A stretch of 64,000 nucleotides of DNA from Pyricularia pennisetigena (GCF_004337985.1 NW_021940918.1:248001-312000), one strand, 5' to 3'. Numbered from the stretch's first letter, positions 9,981 to 21,914 are shown. Numbers and translations are program-made. Notes: generated by a model from the sequence alone, not told the origin.

Positions 9981-11666
9981 TCAAGTACAAGAGGAGAGAG
10001 CCACCTCATCCCGTGCTGCATGCTCGTCCATACCAGCCCGGCCGAACTCTTTCCTCAGAGCACTGGCCACATTAAGCAACCTGGCGTCATCCCAGTATTG
10101 CCCGATGATCTGCATCCCACCAAAGCGACTGCTCTCATCGGTCTCTGCTTTCACATCTACGGGTAGACTAATGGCAGGCAGCCCGGCTAGACTGGCCGGC
10201 ACAGTAAACACATCGTTTGTGGCCGAGTCCAGGCTCGTCTGGGCCAATGCCTCGTCCAGTGTGGGCGCTGGCGTCGGTGCAGTTGGCGACAGAATGAAAT
10301 CAACCCCGGCCGGCCCGCGCTTGTTGACAAGGGGCACATCCTCGTGCAAATCCGCCAAGTCGACTTGCTCACCTTCCTCCCCGAACCCTTCCTCGGTGGG
10401 CTCCTTGTCGACAAGTGGATTGTCGAGCAGGAAAGCTCGGTCAAAATCGCCCCTGACGAGCCGACGCACCTTTTGGGCCTGGACAAAGTAGTTGTCCATC
10501 GCTTCGGAGCTTAGGCTGTAGGCACCTAAAAGAATCCTGCGCTTGACCTCGTCGCCGAATCCGGCGCCACGAGCAGCCGAATACAAGACGCCCTCCTCTT
10601 CCGACTCTGGACCAGGGTTTCCGTAGCGTACGCCGTCATACTTTGCCAGATTCGACGACGCCTCAGCCGGGGCAAGCACGTAGTACGCCGATAGAGCATG
10701 GCGCGTCGTTGGCAACGACACCGGCACCACATTTGCCCCGAGGCTTTGCAGCAAGGCCGCGGCTCCTTCCCATGCTTCCCTTATCGACGCGTCGAGCTCC
10801 AAGATGTTATACTCTAGCGGAATGCCAAATGTCAATCTTTCCCAGCTGACTTTTGCACCTTGCCCCTCGTATCCGGTCCTGCCACGCGCGCAACGCAACC
10901 TCGCCGCGACAGACAAGCTGGTCGGGTCCTTGTCGTCATGTTGCGCCCACAGCCCCTTCGCCACCACCAGGTCCCGTATCCTCTCCACGGACCGCGTTAG
11001 GACCCCCACGGTGTCGAGGCTGTTGGCATAAGGCACGACGCCGTAACGTGAGAGCATGCCGTAGCTGGGCTTGAACCCGACGACGCCGTTGTAGGCGGCT
11101 GGCAGCCGCACACTGCCGCCCGTGTCCGTCCCGAGCGCGACCTCGGCCTCGCCGACCGCCACCGCCACGGCGCTGCCGCCGGAGCTCCCGCCCGCCGAGC
11201 GACCGGCCGGGTTGGCGACGGGGCCGTGAGCCGAGTGCGTGCTGTGGGTGCCCATGCCAAACTCGTCGAGGTTCGTGGTGCCGATGACGCGCGCGCCCTG
11301 GCTGCGCAGCTGCCGAACGACGGTCGCTTCATAGGGCGACGTGTATTCGCGGAGGATATTGGAGGCGCATGTTGTCGGGTGTGCCTGCGTTGCGATGTTG
11401 TCTTTTACGGCGAGTGTGAAGGTGCTCTGGGGTGGTGGTTCGGCCTCGGACGCTTGACCTACAGCCAAGATCAGAAACGCCCGGATCACTAATGATTATG
11501 GTCATCGAGGCAAATGAATGGCAACTTACTGACCTTTGAAGACAAAGTGGTTGAGATGCACCGTTCGCCGTGGAATGTGGGACGTGTATTTTGCCGTCGC
11601 TCGATCGCTTGGGGCTACATGGCTACGGCCAAGACGCAGGCCGAGCCGCCTGCCATGAACAAGCAT
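9981..11666 (-). CDS. HER2: Mitochondrial glutamyl-tRNA(Gln) amidotransferase subunit A (GatA/HER2)
   Basis: Two exons, 11534-11666 and 9981-11458, give 536 aa. No ATG exists at the start of the long open frame. The intron (GTCAGT...TGTAG, 75 nt) joins it to an upstream exon starting MLVHGRRLGLRLGRS, a basic presequence suited to mitochondrial import. The junction reads LNHFVFKGQASE. The amidase-signature catalytic triad is present: Lys63 in AVKDN, Ser136 in AGGSSGGSA and Ser160 in DTGGSVRLPA. GatA hydrolyses glutamine and, within the GatAB(F) complex, passes ammonia to convert misacylated Glu-tRNA(Gln) to Gln-tRNA(Gln) in mitochondria. The length suits fungal HER2. The family assignment is firm. 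The first exon is inferred from frame and splice sites. Confidence 0.92.
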
Positions 11667-12071
11667 ATAGGACCTCTAGACCACCAGGAATTGGATTGGG
11701 CGATTACTGGTCGCTTGCTGCTGTGATTGTTCGGTCCGTGGTTGTCAATTGATTTGCTGCGAAATTGTAGTTGTGGGATCTTACTTCTGGCTGGGAAACT
11801 TTTAACCTGGAGATTCTGTTTGCAGCCAAATTTGCCCTCTTGCGGGACTTCCTTTCTGGGCAATCGCTAGTTCATTCTGACACTTTACCATCTCAATACA
11901 TGAGCCACCAATCCGATTTCACTTGATATTAAGCGCGATGCAGCAAGTCAATATGTCATAATATATATGGTTCAACTATAGTAAACGGACAGAATTGTCC
12001 AGTGCTATGTTACGTTTTAGAGATTACATATGTCACACTCGGTATCAAAAGTAAATTCATCCAGCGAACCC
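11667..12071. other. Intergenic, HER2 promoter and DUF4336 gene 3' end
   Basis: About 400 bp between the HER2 start and the stop of the next leftward gene. It holds no further coding signal. Confidence 0.5.
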
Positions 12072-13218
12072 TCAAGGCTTCTTAGTCCCGTTTAGGTGCC
12101 ACTCAAATACCTTCTCAAATACCTCCTTCCCATTGCCCTCAATCGTCTCCCCGTGACACGGCACAATCGTGACGAAATCCCACTCGTTGATCCTCTGCAC
12201 GCTCTTGTTGAAACCTTCGCGGTCCTTGGAGCTTATGGCGTACCACAGGAATCGCTTGATGCCCATGGCATCCCCGGCCGTCGTATTCACGCTCGTAAAG
12301 AACCTGTTGAGCAGGCCGTTCTTGGGCTTGGCCGCCTCGGGCACCCGCGAGTACTGCTCGATGGCCGGCAGATTGAAGAGCATGTCTGCCTGGATGAGCA
12401 CCCGATCGGGCCGGTACAGGAACACGAGCTCCTTGTTCGGGTGCGCATCGACAAACTCGTACGTAAAATCGGCGTCGAACTCGGGCGTCACCGTCTGCTT
12501 GCCCTTCTCCGCCTTGGTGAAGACGGTGTGGAACGCCTCCTTGCCGATCCTCTCGTCGTTGTGCACCTTGGCGCGCTTCTCAGGTAGTCCTTCGGGACCC
12601 AGGATGTGCGCATCCGGGTACTCCTTCTTCCAATCCGAGACGAAAATGTGGTGCTCAATGTCGGTGGCTACTATATACTGCAGCTTACCACCCATCTCGG
12701 CCACTTTGGTTTTGACATCTGGCGTCAAGGCCACGGGAGAGAAGACAGCGAGCGACCCAGATGTGAGTCGGACTGTTTTTGAAGAGTTAGCAACTTGACA
12801 CGAATTTCTTGGCGACATTGACTGCAAGTAGTTAGTGCCTCCTCGGCTGAGGGGGGTGCGCACCTATTGTCCCCCTGCCTCCAATGTCAAAATGCCCGAA
12901 TCTTTTGAACGGTACAGACATTGTCACAACGTTTGGAGTGATGTTACGAATCACCATCACCTCGGCGGGGTTGTCAGGGATGAGCTTTGACGACATGGTG
13001 CCGACGCTGTAATAGTAGACGATTCCAAGCGCTCCAAGGGAGGCTGTCGTTATCCGGAGAAGACGGCGGTTTCTGGATCCGCTGCCAGGTAGTGTGGCAC
13101 GGGTAGACTGCTGTCGACAAGCGACTGGAAATATGAGTTTTGATGCAGAAGGCTTCAGCTGTACTCGGTGTGCAGTAAGTGATGATCGATAAATGAGTCT
13201 TGTCGACGGTGCTCGCAT
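12072..13218 (-). CDS. DUF4336 (metallo-beta-lactamase-like) protein with mitochondrial-type N-terminus
   Basis: Two exons, 12864-13218 and 12072-12772, give 351 aa. The intron begins GTGCGC, has a CTAAC branch site and ends AACAG. The junction reads GGRGTIVRLTSGSLAVFSPV. The first 60 residues are rich in Arg, Ser and Ala without acidic residues (MRAPSTRLIYRSS...), a likely mitochondrial presequence, followed by a possible membrane segment (TTASLGALGIVYYYSVG). The rest matches the DUF4336 family, which has a degenerate metallo-beta-lactamase-like fold: IVATDIEHHIFVSDW, HILGPEGLPEKR, and near the end VTIVPCHGETIEG. Substrate and role are not known to me. The histidines HH (in DIEHH) and H (in PCHGE) are the likely metal-site remnants. 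It is a complete gene of normal length for the family. Confidence 0.85.
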
Positions 13219-13905
13219 GGCCGCAGTAACATGGGAGATTCACCAAGAATCAAAGGGAAAAGGGAAACTCGACAGGCCGCGCAGTAGCACTAATATTATA
13301 GGATTTTTATTTAGGCACCACCTTTGTTGTTATTATTGTACTCATCATTCGGGGTTGCCCTCATTCTAGGAAATACCGCCTCGGCTCCGTGAATCACGTT
13401 GGTGGAGCCCTGCCTTTCGAATTCCAAATCTTTTGGGATGAGTGAGCATGGAACTCGATACCCATTGATTGCGTGACATCATTCTGCTGTCAAACAGGTG
13501 GTTTTAGGGGTGCTGTGCACGGTGTTTATTCATGTGATATTTACTCAGCACTGTGCAGTCGATCGATTTGCAATCTTTCTTCCCTTTCTATTTCCACACC
13601 AATCCTCGTCTAAACCCGATTGGTTGTTGCCCTAGTTATCTGCTAACGTACCTAATTACCACTTGACTCTTAAAAAAAAAAAAGTATTACGAAGCCCGAC
13701 CTCTCGGTAATTTCTACAAACCCGAGATGCGAGATCCAAAAGGAAAACACTAGAAAAACATAAACAATGACAGACTCGGAGAAATGAGGCAGTGTGCGTG
13801 TACGTGGGTGACATGCAACCCTTAGCCAGACCTCTTTTCACCACGGCAAAACCACAATCAACATTATAAACAATATCCTAAAGCAGCTTCTCGTGACATT
13901 TATCC
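13219..13905. other. Intergenic, between two leftward genes
   Basis: 690 bp with an A11 run near 13672. It holds the promoter of the DUF4336 gene and the 3' region of the 963-aa gene. No gene is seen. Confidence 0.5.
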
Positions 13906-16797
13906 TCAGACAAACGCATCGCCGGCATCCTTACTGCTCGTCATCCGCCTCCGCCTGCTGCTTAGGAACAAATCAACCATCCTCCTACTGGCTGTTGCCG
14001 TGGTCTTCTCGTGTCTAACGCCAGACTTTGCTGCCGTCTGCTGTGCCATGTCGTCCAGGCCCGACTTTTCCGGACTCGCAGCGTCAACTGCAGCGGTTCG
14101 CCTTCTTACTAACTTGACAGATACTGGAGCCTGCGGTCGGCAGGGGGATCCGTCCCCGCTGGTACGTGTACGATAGAGTGATCGAGCTCGCGCCAACCCT
14201 GACTTTGCCCGGGTCGGCGTTCGTGGTGCCTGGTTCTCTGCCAACTTGCTCGACGTTGCCTGTCCGTGGTAGGATGGTGCCCGAGTTGCGTTGTGCTGCA
14301 CCTCGCCCAGTGGCGTCGTCTGCTTCTCATCCGCCGCTGTCGTCTGTTCTGCGTGCACCGATTTGTCATGTTCGGTCAGGGGTTTGTTGTCATCTTCATC
14401 AGCGTGCGCGTAATCCGCATCATCATAGATCTGTGTCGCCTCCCGTCTATGGCCCTGCGCCGAGTGCCCAAAGTATGACGAAACAGGTTCATTGCTATGG
14501 ACGGGCGAAGGCTGCATCTCCAACTTGCTCACATTGGCCGCGAGCCAAGTCTTCCAGTCGATAGACTCGGACGAGGTCGCCATATTGCGCCTGGACAAGT
14601 GCGGTGCAGTTTTTGACACCTTCCCTGATTCATCGTCTCCATTCACTGCCTCTCTGGCTGTGTCGGATCCGGAAATGTTTGATTGGTCGTTGTTCTCATC
14701 TCCAGAATAGACACTCTCGGAATACTCAGCATTTTCGTCCACGTTCCATGGCTGCCCGGACATGATAGAGCTAGGCAGTTTCAGGGATTCGACTGACCTG
14801 GCCAGCGGTGACGGTTGCACACCATGCGCCGCTGCTGCCGCTGCCGCTAATGCCGCCTTGTTGCTTTCCTTCAGAGCCCGACGATACGGAGATGTTGTCC
14901 TAAACAGATAGCATGTAGGGCTGCCAAAGAATGCAGAGCTCCTGTTCGACCTCGGCATCCCTAGACTGGGCAGATCGGGGGTGGAGCAGCGTGATTCGTG
15001 CCGCTTTGGCTTGGTTTCAGATGCCGCCGACTCCAGTGATGATATCGATGCGGTCCAACGGTTAGCCACCTTGGCCGAGCTGTCGAGCTTGGAGGTTACC
15101 GGAGCGGTGGTTTGACAGTGCTCTAGCGTCTCTGTCGAAGCTGTCACACATCTGATTGTGCCGCCCTCCGGCTCACCAACAGTTGAATATATGCTGTTCA
15201 CTGACATCTCTGCTCGGTTTTCTCTGCCATTATGGGTTCCAGAGGTATCATCGCTGGCCTTGGACCCAGCCTCGGCCAACTTCTGCCTTTCTGCAAGTCG
15301 CTTGGCGAGGGCCGAGTATACACGCCTATCTTCGGCAGGCTCGGCACTGAGAGTGTGTCTATCTCCTGGTGAAGACACCGAAGCCACACCTGCAGCGTTC
15401 TCCGTGATCACGGAGAGTCGTTGCTGCTGCCAATCACTCCAAGCTTGTTGCTGGCTCGCAACAGTCGAATGGCCAGTACTTCCCCAGCTGGTTGCTCTTG
15501 AGATATCATCCGAGGCCGTCATCCGGCATTCACTTTGCAGACTGGCCAAGCTGCCCTTGCGTGACCGGATCAATTGCTCTTGAACGACAGTTTGAACAGT
15601 AGGTACTCTTGATGATACTTGAGAAAGAGTTCCCTCCTCTTGCATACTTCTGACACCCAGGCTCAGACTCGTACGAACAGAGCCGGCTGCGTTGGATGCA
15701 GCGTCTTGCTGCTGCTCGGCTTCAGTTGCCTTCTCGAATGCCTCAACACCAACAGCCTTCCCATGGTCCTTACTGCGTCGGCCAAACAGTGTCTTGATCC
15801 TTGACTTCAGGGTCTGAGAAGCTCTTCTCGCTTTCCCTGTCAAGCTTGAATTTCTGGATCGCCGCGATCCAATTTCCGCGCGAATAATTGCGGACTGGAT
15901 GCTTTCATCAGGGCCGTCTCGCATTGACATACGCATGGAGCGTCGGCCGGATCCAATTGACCGTATACTGCCAGAACGAAACAACATGGAAGGGGCAACT
16001 CTGAGCCGTCCTGAGATGGTGGTTCGTTGCGAGTAGATACTTGGTGCTTCTGCATGGTTCGCGGTCTCTTTGTGGCTTGAAGCCATGCTGATAACCGAGT
16101 CATTTTGCGAATTCTCCCGCCTTGACGACGGTAGAAAACTCATAGACTTGGGAGCACGTAAGCTCAGGGCTGAAGTATCATTGGTTTCGTTGGATCTGCG
16201 AGCAGACGATGACTGAGGCGAGTCACTCCGGATCTGGACTCGAGCCTGACTCGAACATTTGATGCTTGACGTACGCTCTGGACGTGCCGGACCTAATTCG
16301 CCCGCACCAGATATCATGGATTTGGACCTTCGCAAACCAAGCTTGGAGGTCAGATCGGAGACAAAAGGCTCATCCGATGATGGAACCATATCGCCCTCGT
16401 GTGGTGGTCTCATATTTTCCTTGTTGCGGACTTCTCCACGCTCCTTACCGCCCCTCGAGGGACCCAATCCACCACGCATATCTGATTGATGGCTTCCCGT
16501 CCTCTCAATATCACTACCGTCGTCTCTGTCTGGGACAAATCTTACGCTTTGCTGTCTCCTCAACCCCTCGCGGATCGAATTCGCCCGCCTCGGGACTGAA
16601 TCCGGAAACAGCGGCGCGTCAGCGACCTTGTTGCGCTGTTGACTGCGAACAAAGGCTTCTGTGGCCGCTGCATGGGCATCCCGTCGGGCATCCTCAACTT
16701 CAATATGCTCGAGATGCACGCCACCGGGGCGAGTGGGCGATGTCGATTTGCGTTGCTTGATATCCGGCCGGGACTTTGATGAGTGTCTCCGAAGCAT
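13906..16797 (-). CDS. Ser/Arg-rich disordered fungal protein, 963 aa
   Basis: A single exon starting at ATG 16797. In-frame sequence extends 36 codons further upstream, but MLRRHSSKSRPDIKQRKSTS begins a better N-terminus. The ordered-looking start (about residues 25-80: HIEVEDARRDAHAAATEAFV) probably carries the conserved segment. The rest is rich in Ser, Arg, Thr and Gln with many basic-Ser-Pro sites, a short poly-Ala run (ALAAAAAAAHG) and a basic C-terminus (MVDLFLSSRRRRMTSS). I see no membrane segment or catalytic motif. The composition suggests a phosphorylated scaffold at the cytoskeleton or cell cortex, but that is a guess. It looks like a lineage-restricted protein of Pezizomycotina. 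No break or frameshift is seen across nearly 2.9 kb, which supports selection on the frame. Confidence 0.75.
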   Translation of the reverse strand: MLRRHSSKSRPDIKQRKSTSPTRPGGVHLEHIEVEDARRDAHAAATEAFVRSQQRNKVADAPLFPDSVPRRANSIREGLRRQQSVRFVPDRDDGSDIERTGSHQSDMRGGLGPSRGGKERGEVRNKENMRPPHEGDMVPSSDEPFVSDLTSKLGLRRSKSMISGAGELGPARPERTSSIKCSSQARVQIRSDSPQSSSARRSNETNDTSALSLRAPKSMSFLPSSRRENSQNDSVISMASSHKETANHAEAPSIYSQRTTISGRLRVAPSMLFRSGSIRSIGSGRRSMRMSMRDGPDESIQSAIIRAEIGSRRSRNSSLTGKARRASQTLKSRIKTLFGRRSKDHGKAVGVEAFEKATEAEQQQDAASNAAGSVRTSLSLGVRSMQEEGTLSQVSSRVPTVQTVVQEQLIRSRKGSLASLQSECRMTASDDISRATSWGSTGHSTVASQQQAWSDWQQQRLSVITENAAGVASVSSPGDRHTLSAEPAEDRRVYSALAKRLAERQKLAEAGSKASDDTSGTHNGRENRAEMSVNSIYSTVGEPEGGTIRCVTASTETLEHCQTTAPVTSKLDSSAKVANRWTASISSLESAASETKPKRHESRCSTPDLPSLGMPRSNRSSAFFGSPTCYLFRTTSPYRRALKESNKAALAAAAAAAHGVQPSPLARSVESLKLPSSIMSGQPWNVDENAEYSESVYSGDENNDQSNISGSDTAREAVNGDDESGKVSKTAPHLSRRNMATSSESIDWKTWLAANVSKLEMQPSPVHSNEPVSSYFGHSAQGHRREATQIYDDADYAHADEDDNKPLTEHDKSVHAEQTTAADEKQTTPLGEVQHNATRAPSYHGQATSSKLAENQAPRTPTRAKSGLARARSLYRTRTSGDGSPCRPQAPVSVKLVRRRTAAVDAASPEKSGLDDMAQQTAAKSGVRHEKTTATASRRMVDLFLSSRRRRMTSSKDAGDAFV

Positions 16798-17739
16798 TTT
16801 GAAAGATTCTAGTGCTGGGGATTTAACAGGAAAGCGTCGAAGGAGACAGGACGGTTCTTGTCTTTGACCATGAGACGATCCAAGGGTGAAGGGGAATGAT
16901 ACCAAGAGGCGATGCAGTGAGAATAGCGCAAATGAATGAAAAATGGACTAAAAGGATCTATATCTCGTTCGAGCTGGGGCTTCTTCACTGCTCTGGTTAT
17001 GGGCTCCAAAGAAGAATGGGTGAACGATGGCACGAGAACTGGAAGACATTCCCAACATCCTCATTCCTCGGTTGAGCCCAGTCCACCCGGTTTCTAACCC
17101 AAAGAATGCCGCGGAAACACATCATGAGAAGGAGCAGAGCAAGATGTCGGTGGTGATGAGAGCTTAGGCAGGTGGCTATCAAAATTTTTGTACAATCGCC
17201 CGATGTTTAAAGTGTAGGCGGTCTTATTGTTTGGTGTGGCAGGCCCAGCCCGACCTAGACCCCTCAGCAAAAGAAGAAGGGATGCACCTTCCAGCAGGAT
17301 GAATAGAGTTGGGATCTCCTCATTTAGGAATAGAAAGCGCCACCGCTACCTGAACTGAAAACAACCAACAAGGAAAGGAGCCTATTCCATACCACCTACC
17401 TTACCCACCCGGGAACGACAAACTCTGTTGTCATAGAATACCACTAGCACGTGTTACACCTCTTGATAAAAATGCCCACTTTGGGTTCCTGGATCAAAGA
17501 GGTCGACGTAGGGCAGATTGTTACAGGAGACTGGCTTCAAATTCAAATACCGCTAGGAAATATATACCTTGAACAGAATACGGTTTGCCCTGGTGTCCCC
17601 CCCCCNNTTATCCATGCATACACCTTCCCCCTCCTCTCGCCCTCTTCATTATCCAAGATCCTCAGTTGAATAATTACCCATAACCAAGCACAGGTTCACC
17701 AGCCATCACCGACCTCCTCCCCTGTCGATCGAGCAGATT
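16798..17739. other. Intergenic region with a two-base gap
   Basis: 940 bp between the 963-aa gene start and the stop of the small secreted protein. It contains a C-run ending in two N (17597-17607). No gene is seen. Confidence 0.5.
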
Positions 17740-18199
17740 TTACTGATCATCCTCCTCCTCAACCTCTTCGGCCCGCTTGACCTGAGGATTTCTGACGCTA
17801 CGCCTCTTGGGAGCAGTGTCCTTGACGCACACCTTGTCAACGTCGTTGTTGCCGCACCGGGCCGGGAGCAGACAGCAGTTGGGTCCCGGCGAGTTAGCCG
17901 GCTCTGTAAAGATCTCGGCGTTCTTGGCGTTACGGCGGCCCGTGGATTTGCATGTCGGTCCGTTGGGGAAGCCGCAGCTGTTTCGATTTGGTTTCTTGGT
18001 TAGTGTCTGGTTGCTTTCTCCAGGTAATTTTTTTTCCTTCTTTTTCTCTTTCTGTTTGTCTCTTCCACATCTCCACGCAAGCGACGTAAAATATCAACAA
18101 TCAACTCTGCATTACATACTTCCCCTTCTCTCCAGTGCGCGCCTGGGCAGACACGGTGGCGGCCAAGAAGAGTGTGATGGCGACGCTGAAGAACTTCAT
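17740..18199 (-). CDS. Small secreted cysteine-rich protein, 105 aa (candidate effector)
   Basis: Two exons, 18120-18199 and 17740-17977. The donor GTATGT and an acceptor AACAG with a CTAAC branch site define a 142-nt intron. The first exon encodes a clear signal peptide, MKFFSVAITLFLAATVSA, with probable cleavage just before QAR. The mature part has six cysteines, including an adjacent Cys-Cys pair (NCCLL), spaced C-x8-C-x24-C-C-x5-C-x8-C, consistent with three disulphides. The C-terminal third contains dibasic sites (PKRR, VKR) that a Kex2-type protease could cut, and ends in an acidic tail EEVEEEDDQ. I do not recognise a family. Size, secretion and cysteine content fit the fungal effector or antimicrobial class, but nothing in the sequence proves a role. 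It lies about 960 bp downstream of the subtilase gene on the same strand. Confidence 0.78.
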
Positions 18200-19159
18200 A
18201 TTGCAGACGGTTGTGGATTGTGTCGGGAGATGGGAATATATGGAATTGGTTTTGGGTTGTACAGATGTTGCTACGCTGTTCAACAACGATGCTTGATATG
18301 TGGGAAAAGAATCAAAAGAGCTGCACCGCAGTATAACCGCCAGGGAAACTATGATCGTGTTCTTGGTATATGGTAGACAGAAACAAAGCAGACCAAGCTG
18401 TTCAGTAAAACGAAAATCATGCCCGCGAGGTAAAGGTCTTCTTATAATAGAGAGTTAGTCCACATCCCCCCTGTACCAGGTCTATTTGTAGATTGTTCAT
18501 TTAGCTTCTCTCTTTACCAGTATGCCGACATTGGTTGCATCGAATAGCCTGAACGGGCCCTTGTGATATTGTGGAGCAGAAACATCTCAATATGGTAGTT
18601 CTGTTAACATAAACATATTTACAGTGGGCCTGAAGCAACAAATCTGTGGCATGCAGGCTTGTCCAGGGTCCAGACTTGAATCACGCAGGAGTATTGACAA
18701 ATCATATCTCGTTTCAGGATGCGCAACCAGTTACTGGGTGCTCAGGAGACGTACTCTAAATGCCAAATAGTACACTGTGTCCTGCCTAATCGTACGTGCT
18801 GATCGTATAAACAGATCGTGGACCAAGCCTCAGCATACTGGGATCATTCGAACGCCAAGCCACAACACCCAGTTTCGAGCTATTTTAAACAAAGTGATGA
18901 AACCAAAGAAACAATGAATCGCAAGTGCCAACGAGCAATGTTGTATATTCCAATGAAGAGCAAGAGTAACCTAGGTTCTAATCATCATTTATCTTTCATC
19001 GCGTGTTCCTCCCATTCAACCACTGTTGTGAGAAAATGACAAAGGAAATCTTGACGAGGCAATGATTCGAGCAATCCATCTTTGGTGTATTAAAAATCAA
19101 ATCACACATGCACTACATATGAAACAAAAAGCAGCTGTGCTCCGATTCCAGCAGACATC
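18200..19159. other. Intergenic, promoter of the small secreted protein
   Basis: 960 bp between two leftward genes. It is AT-rich with no coding signal. Confidence 0.5.
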
Positions 19160-20867
19160 TTACACGCGAGCCTCGCTGAAGAAGTGCTTAATCTCCTCAT
19201 CAACAGCCTGGTGGATCTTCTCCGACAGCTTTTCAGCCTTGCCGGTCATGGAGGAAGCCTCCTTCACGACCTTGCCAGAGATGACGCGAAAGTCATGCTC
19301 GATAGCCTTCTCAAGCTCGGAGACCGAGTCGAGAAGAGAGCTTGACTTGTCAGCCTGGGCCTTGGCCTTGTAGCCGCCCTTGCTAACGATGGCCGAGTAG
19401 TTGCTGCAACCGCCGCCATTCCAGGCAAGCAAGTTGGGGGTGTCCTTGGGAATGTCGGAGAGAATTCCGACGGTGGCAACCTTGATGAGGTCGGCCTTGA
19501 GCTTCTCAGGGGTGATGGTGGCAAGCGAGTACTCCGAGTCGGAAGCGGGCTGGAGGGACAGGTAGTAGGCCAGGAGACCAGCAATGTGGGGGGAAGCCAT
19601 CGAGGTGCCAGAAATGGTGTTGATGGCGGTCTTGCTGCCGATCCAGGTGGACTGGATGTTCAGGCCGGGGGCAAAGATGTCAGTGCACTTGCCCCAGTTG
19701 GAGAAGTAGGCACGGCTGTCATCAAGAGCCGAAGCACCAACGGTGACGGCCTTGGCGGCAGCGGCGGGAGAGTAGTTGCATGCGTCGGCGTTGTCGTTAC
19801 CGGCAGCGACGGCGAAGTGGATACCAGCATCGACGGCAGCGTTGACGGCAGCGTCAAGCAGCGTGGTCTTGCCACCACCCAGAGACATGTTGGCAACGGA
19901 GCCCTTGAAGCCCTTGCGCTTGCCATCCTTGGCGGCGCTGACCTGAGCCTTGTGGCTCTTAGCGGCAAAGTCGACTCCAGCAATGACGTCCGACATGGTA
20001 CCAGAGCCGTTGGACTTGAGGACCTTGACAGCGTAGACCTGAGCCTTCTTGGCGACACCGTACTTCTTGCCGGCGACGGTGCCAGAGCAGTGAGTGCCGT
20101 GACCGTTGCCGTCAACATCCTCGTCGTTGGCAGGGATGGTCTTGCCCCAGTGGGCGCGGCCCTCAAAGTCAACGTGGTCGATGTTGGTGCCAGTGTCGAT
20201 AACGTAAGCATCAACACCCTCACCACCCTCGGCAGAGTAGAGGTACTTGTTGTAAGTCGAGAAGGAAAGCGAATCGCGGTGCGAGACACGCGACAGACCC
20301 CAAGGGGCACCCTTCTCAATGTCAGGGCTGCAGTCGTCCTTCTTGACCTCCTCATATCTCATGGTGTGGACGATGGTGTCGCGCTCAATGGCCTCAACCT
20401 GTTTGATGACGAAATGATCAGCTACTGGTCCGAGCCAAAACAAGACTGGTTTCTCGGGTTGCCAGCTAATGACGATCGGTGAAGATGATACTTACATCAG
20501 GATGCCTCCGGACCTTCTCAATTGTCTCCTCGTCAAAGTGACCGGCATAGCCGAGGAAGCCGCTGCCGACGTTGTAGGTGTGCTTGAGGCCAGTGAAGGC
20601 TTCGTTCACAGAGTCGAAAAGACCCCTCTTGCGAAGCTCAATCCTCTCGTCTTCACGTTCACCGTGAACCTTCTGGATCCACATATGGTGGTCTGCAGCA
20701 GACTTGTGGTCGACATGCTTCTTGAACTTGATAATGTAGGCGTTGGGAATTGCCTCGGCGTTGGAAGATGACAGGATCGGGGCAGCGCCGTCGTGGATGG
20801 TCTCGACGCTGGCTGTGGGCGCCGCGACGGCACAGGCGGCCAAAGAAAGGAGAAGGACGCTCTTCAT
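19160..20867 (-). CDS. SPM1: Subtilisin-like serine protease (S8, cerevisin/SPM1 type)
   Basis: Two exons, 20496-20867 and 19160-20398, give 536 aa. The intron GTAAGT...AACAG joins RRHPD to VEAIERDTIV. The order is a signal peptide (MKSVLLLSLAACAVAAP), an inhibitor I9 prodomain (about residues 40-130: NAYIIKFKKHVDHKSAADHH), then the S8 catalytic domain. The triad is Asp192 (VIDTGTNIDH), His224 (GHGTHCSG) and Ser390 (GTSMASPH), with oxyanion Asn325 (AAGNDN). Cysteines suitable for the proteinase K-like fold are present. A helical, charged C-terminal extension of about 90 residues follows the catalytic domain, as in vacuolar fungal homologues. The likely role is vacuolar protein turnover, linked in related fungi to autophagy and sporulation. 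That is family knowledge, not visible here. Codon use is strongly C/G-ending, consistent with high expression. Confidence 0.92.
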
Positions 20868-21914
20868 GATGAAATTGTCAAATGGATAGTGGATAGAAAA
20901 GGATGAAAAGTAGATATCGTGGGGGCGATGACTGTGTCTGTCTGCCTGCGACTAAACAACAAGAAGAAATATGAAAGGGAATGAGGCGAAGCCAGCAACG
21001 CAACGAAATAACCTCACTCAACAGCACGCTGCAATCCCAGCGTGCGTTCTTAGAAAAGCCTGCAACGGGACGATCCGATGGCAGGCGAGATGGGGCGATT
21101 CCAGTTGGTTTGAGATGTTGATGGAAGGGATGAGGGGAAAGAGGAAGAGGTCGAGAAGAGAGGCGAAGGTGGATAGATAAGTGGTTTAGAAGTCGCTTTA
21201 GCTCTGACCAGGCGAGATGCTATGTCAGCCGGTCCGCAGCCGGAGCACTACCACAACCACCACTTGGTAGAGAGCTCCACCAGCCGTTGCTCCTGTGACG
21301 CATCTGAGTGTTGGGGGGTGGATCCCTCCCCCAGCTTGCCCGACAGGCTAGCAGTAACCTCTATGGCCTGTGCACCTCGTATGTGTGGCTGCCACTGGCT
21401 GGATCAGCATCTCTGAATCCCAGGCGGAACTAGGGAAGGTGGCCGCCGGCTTCAGCGGGGGCTGCGGGGGTAACATGACCAATGATAGCCATCGAGTCAG
21501 TTATCGCCCCCATTTTTTCTTCTCTATGTAAGAAACATTGACGTACTTCCCAGGCACTTTGCTCCGTACGGTACCTTGAGACCCTGCACGGGCAAGACAT
21601 GGAGACAAGGGAGCTTGGGAGGTAGCCTGGACTGAACGCCATGTAAGGTACGTTCATTGGCAAGGTTGGCAAGGGTTGATAGGTACAATGTGCGAGTCAC
21701 CAGCAGCTGACCCCAGGTTGCGCAAGCTTGCTTGCCTGCCTTTTGCCAATCCCTAATTAGGTGTGTAGAGAGCTAGCTAATAATTACCTTACCTACCTAC
21801 CAAAGGTACCTTTGGGCAAAGTTATCTACCACACACCATTGCTCAAAGTAGTCAATAGATAGCACTGTGTACACTTCCCAGGCAGCCATCACAGGACGCG
21901 TTCTGGAGGCCAGG

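Noticed and set aside
11459..11489. Start of GatA at 11489
   Set aside because: The codon is GTG and the segment lies in an intron. A spliced upstream exon with an ATG and presequence explains the N-terminus better.
19586..20482. 298-aa open frame antisense to the subtilase
   Set aside because: It is a shadow of the highly codon-biased protease gene. It spans the real intron without respecting it.
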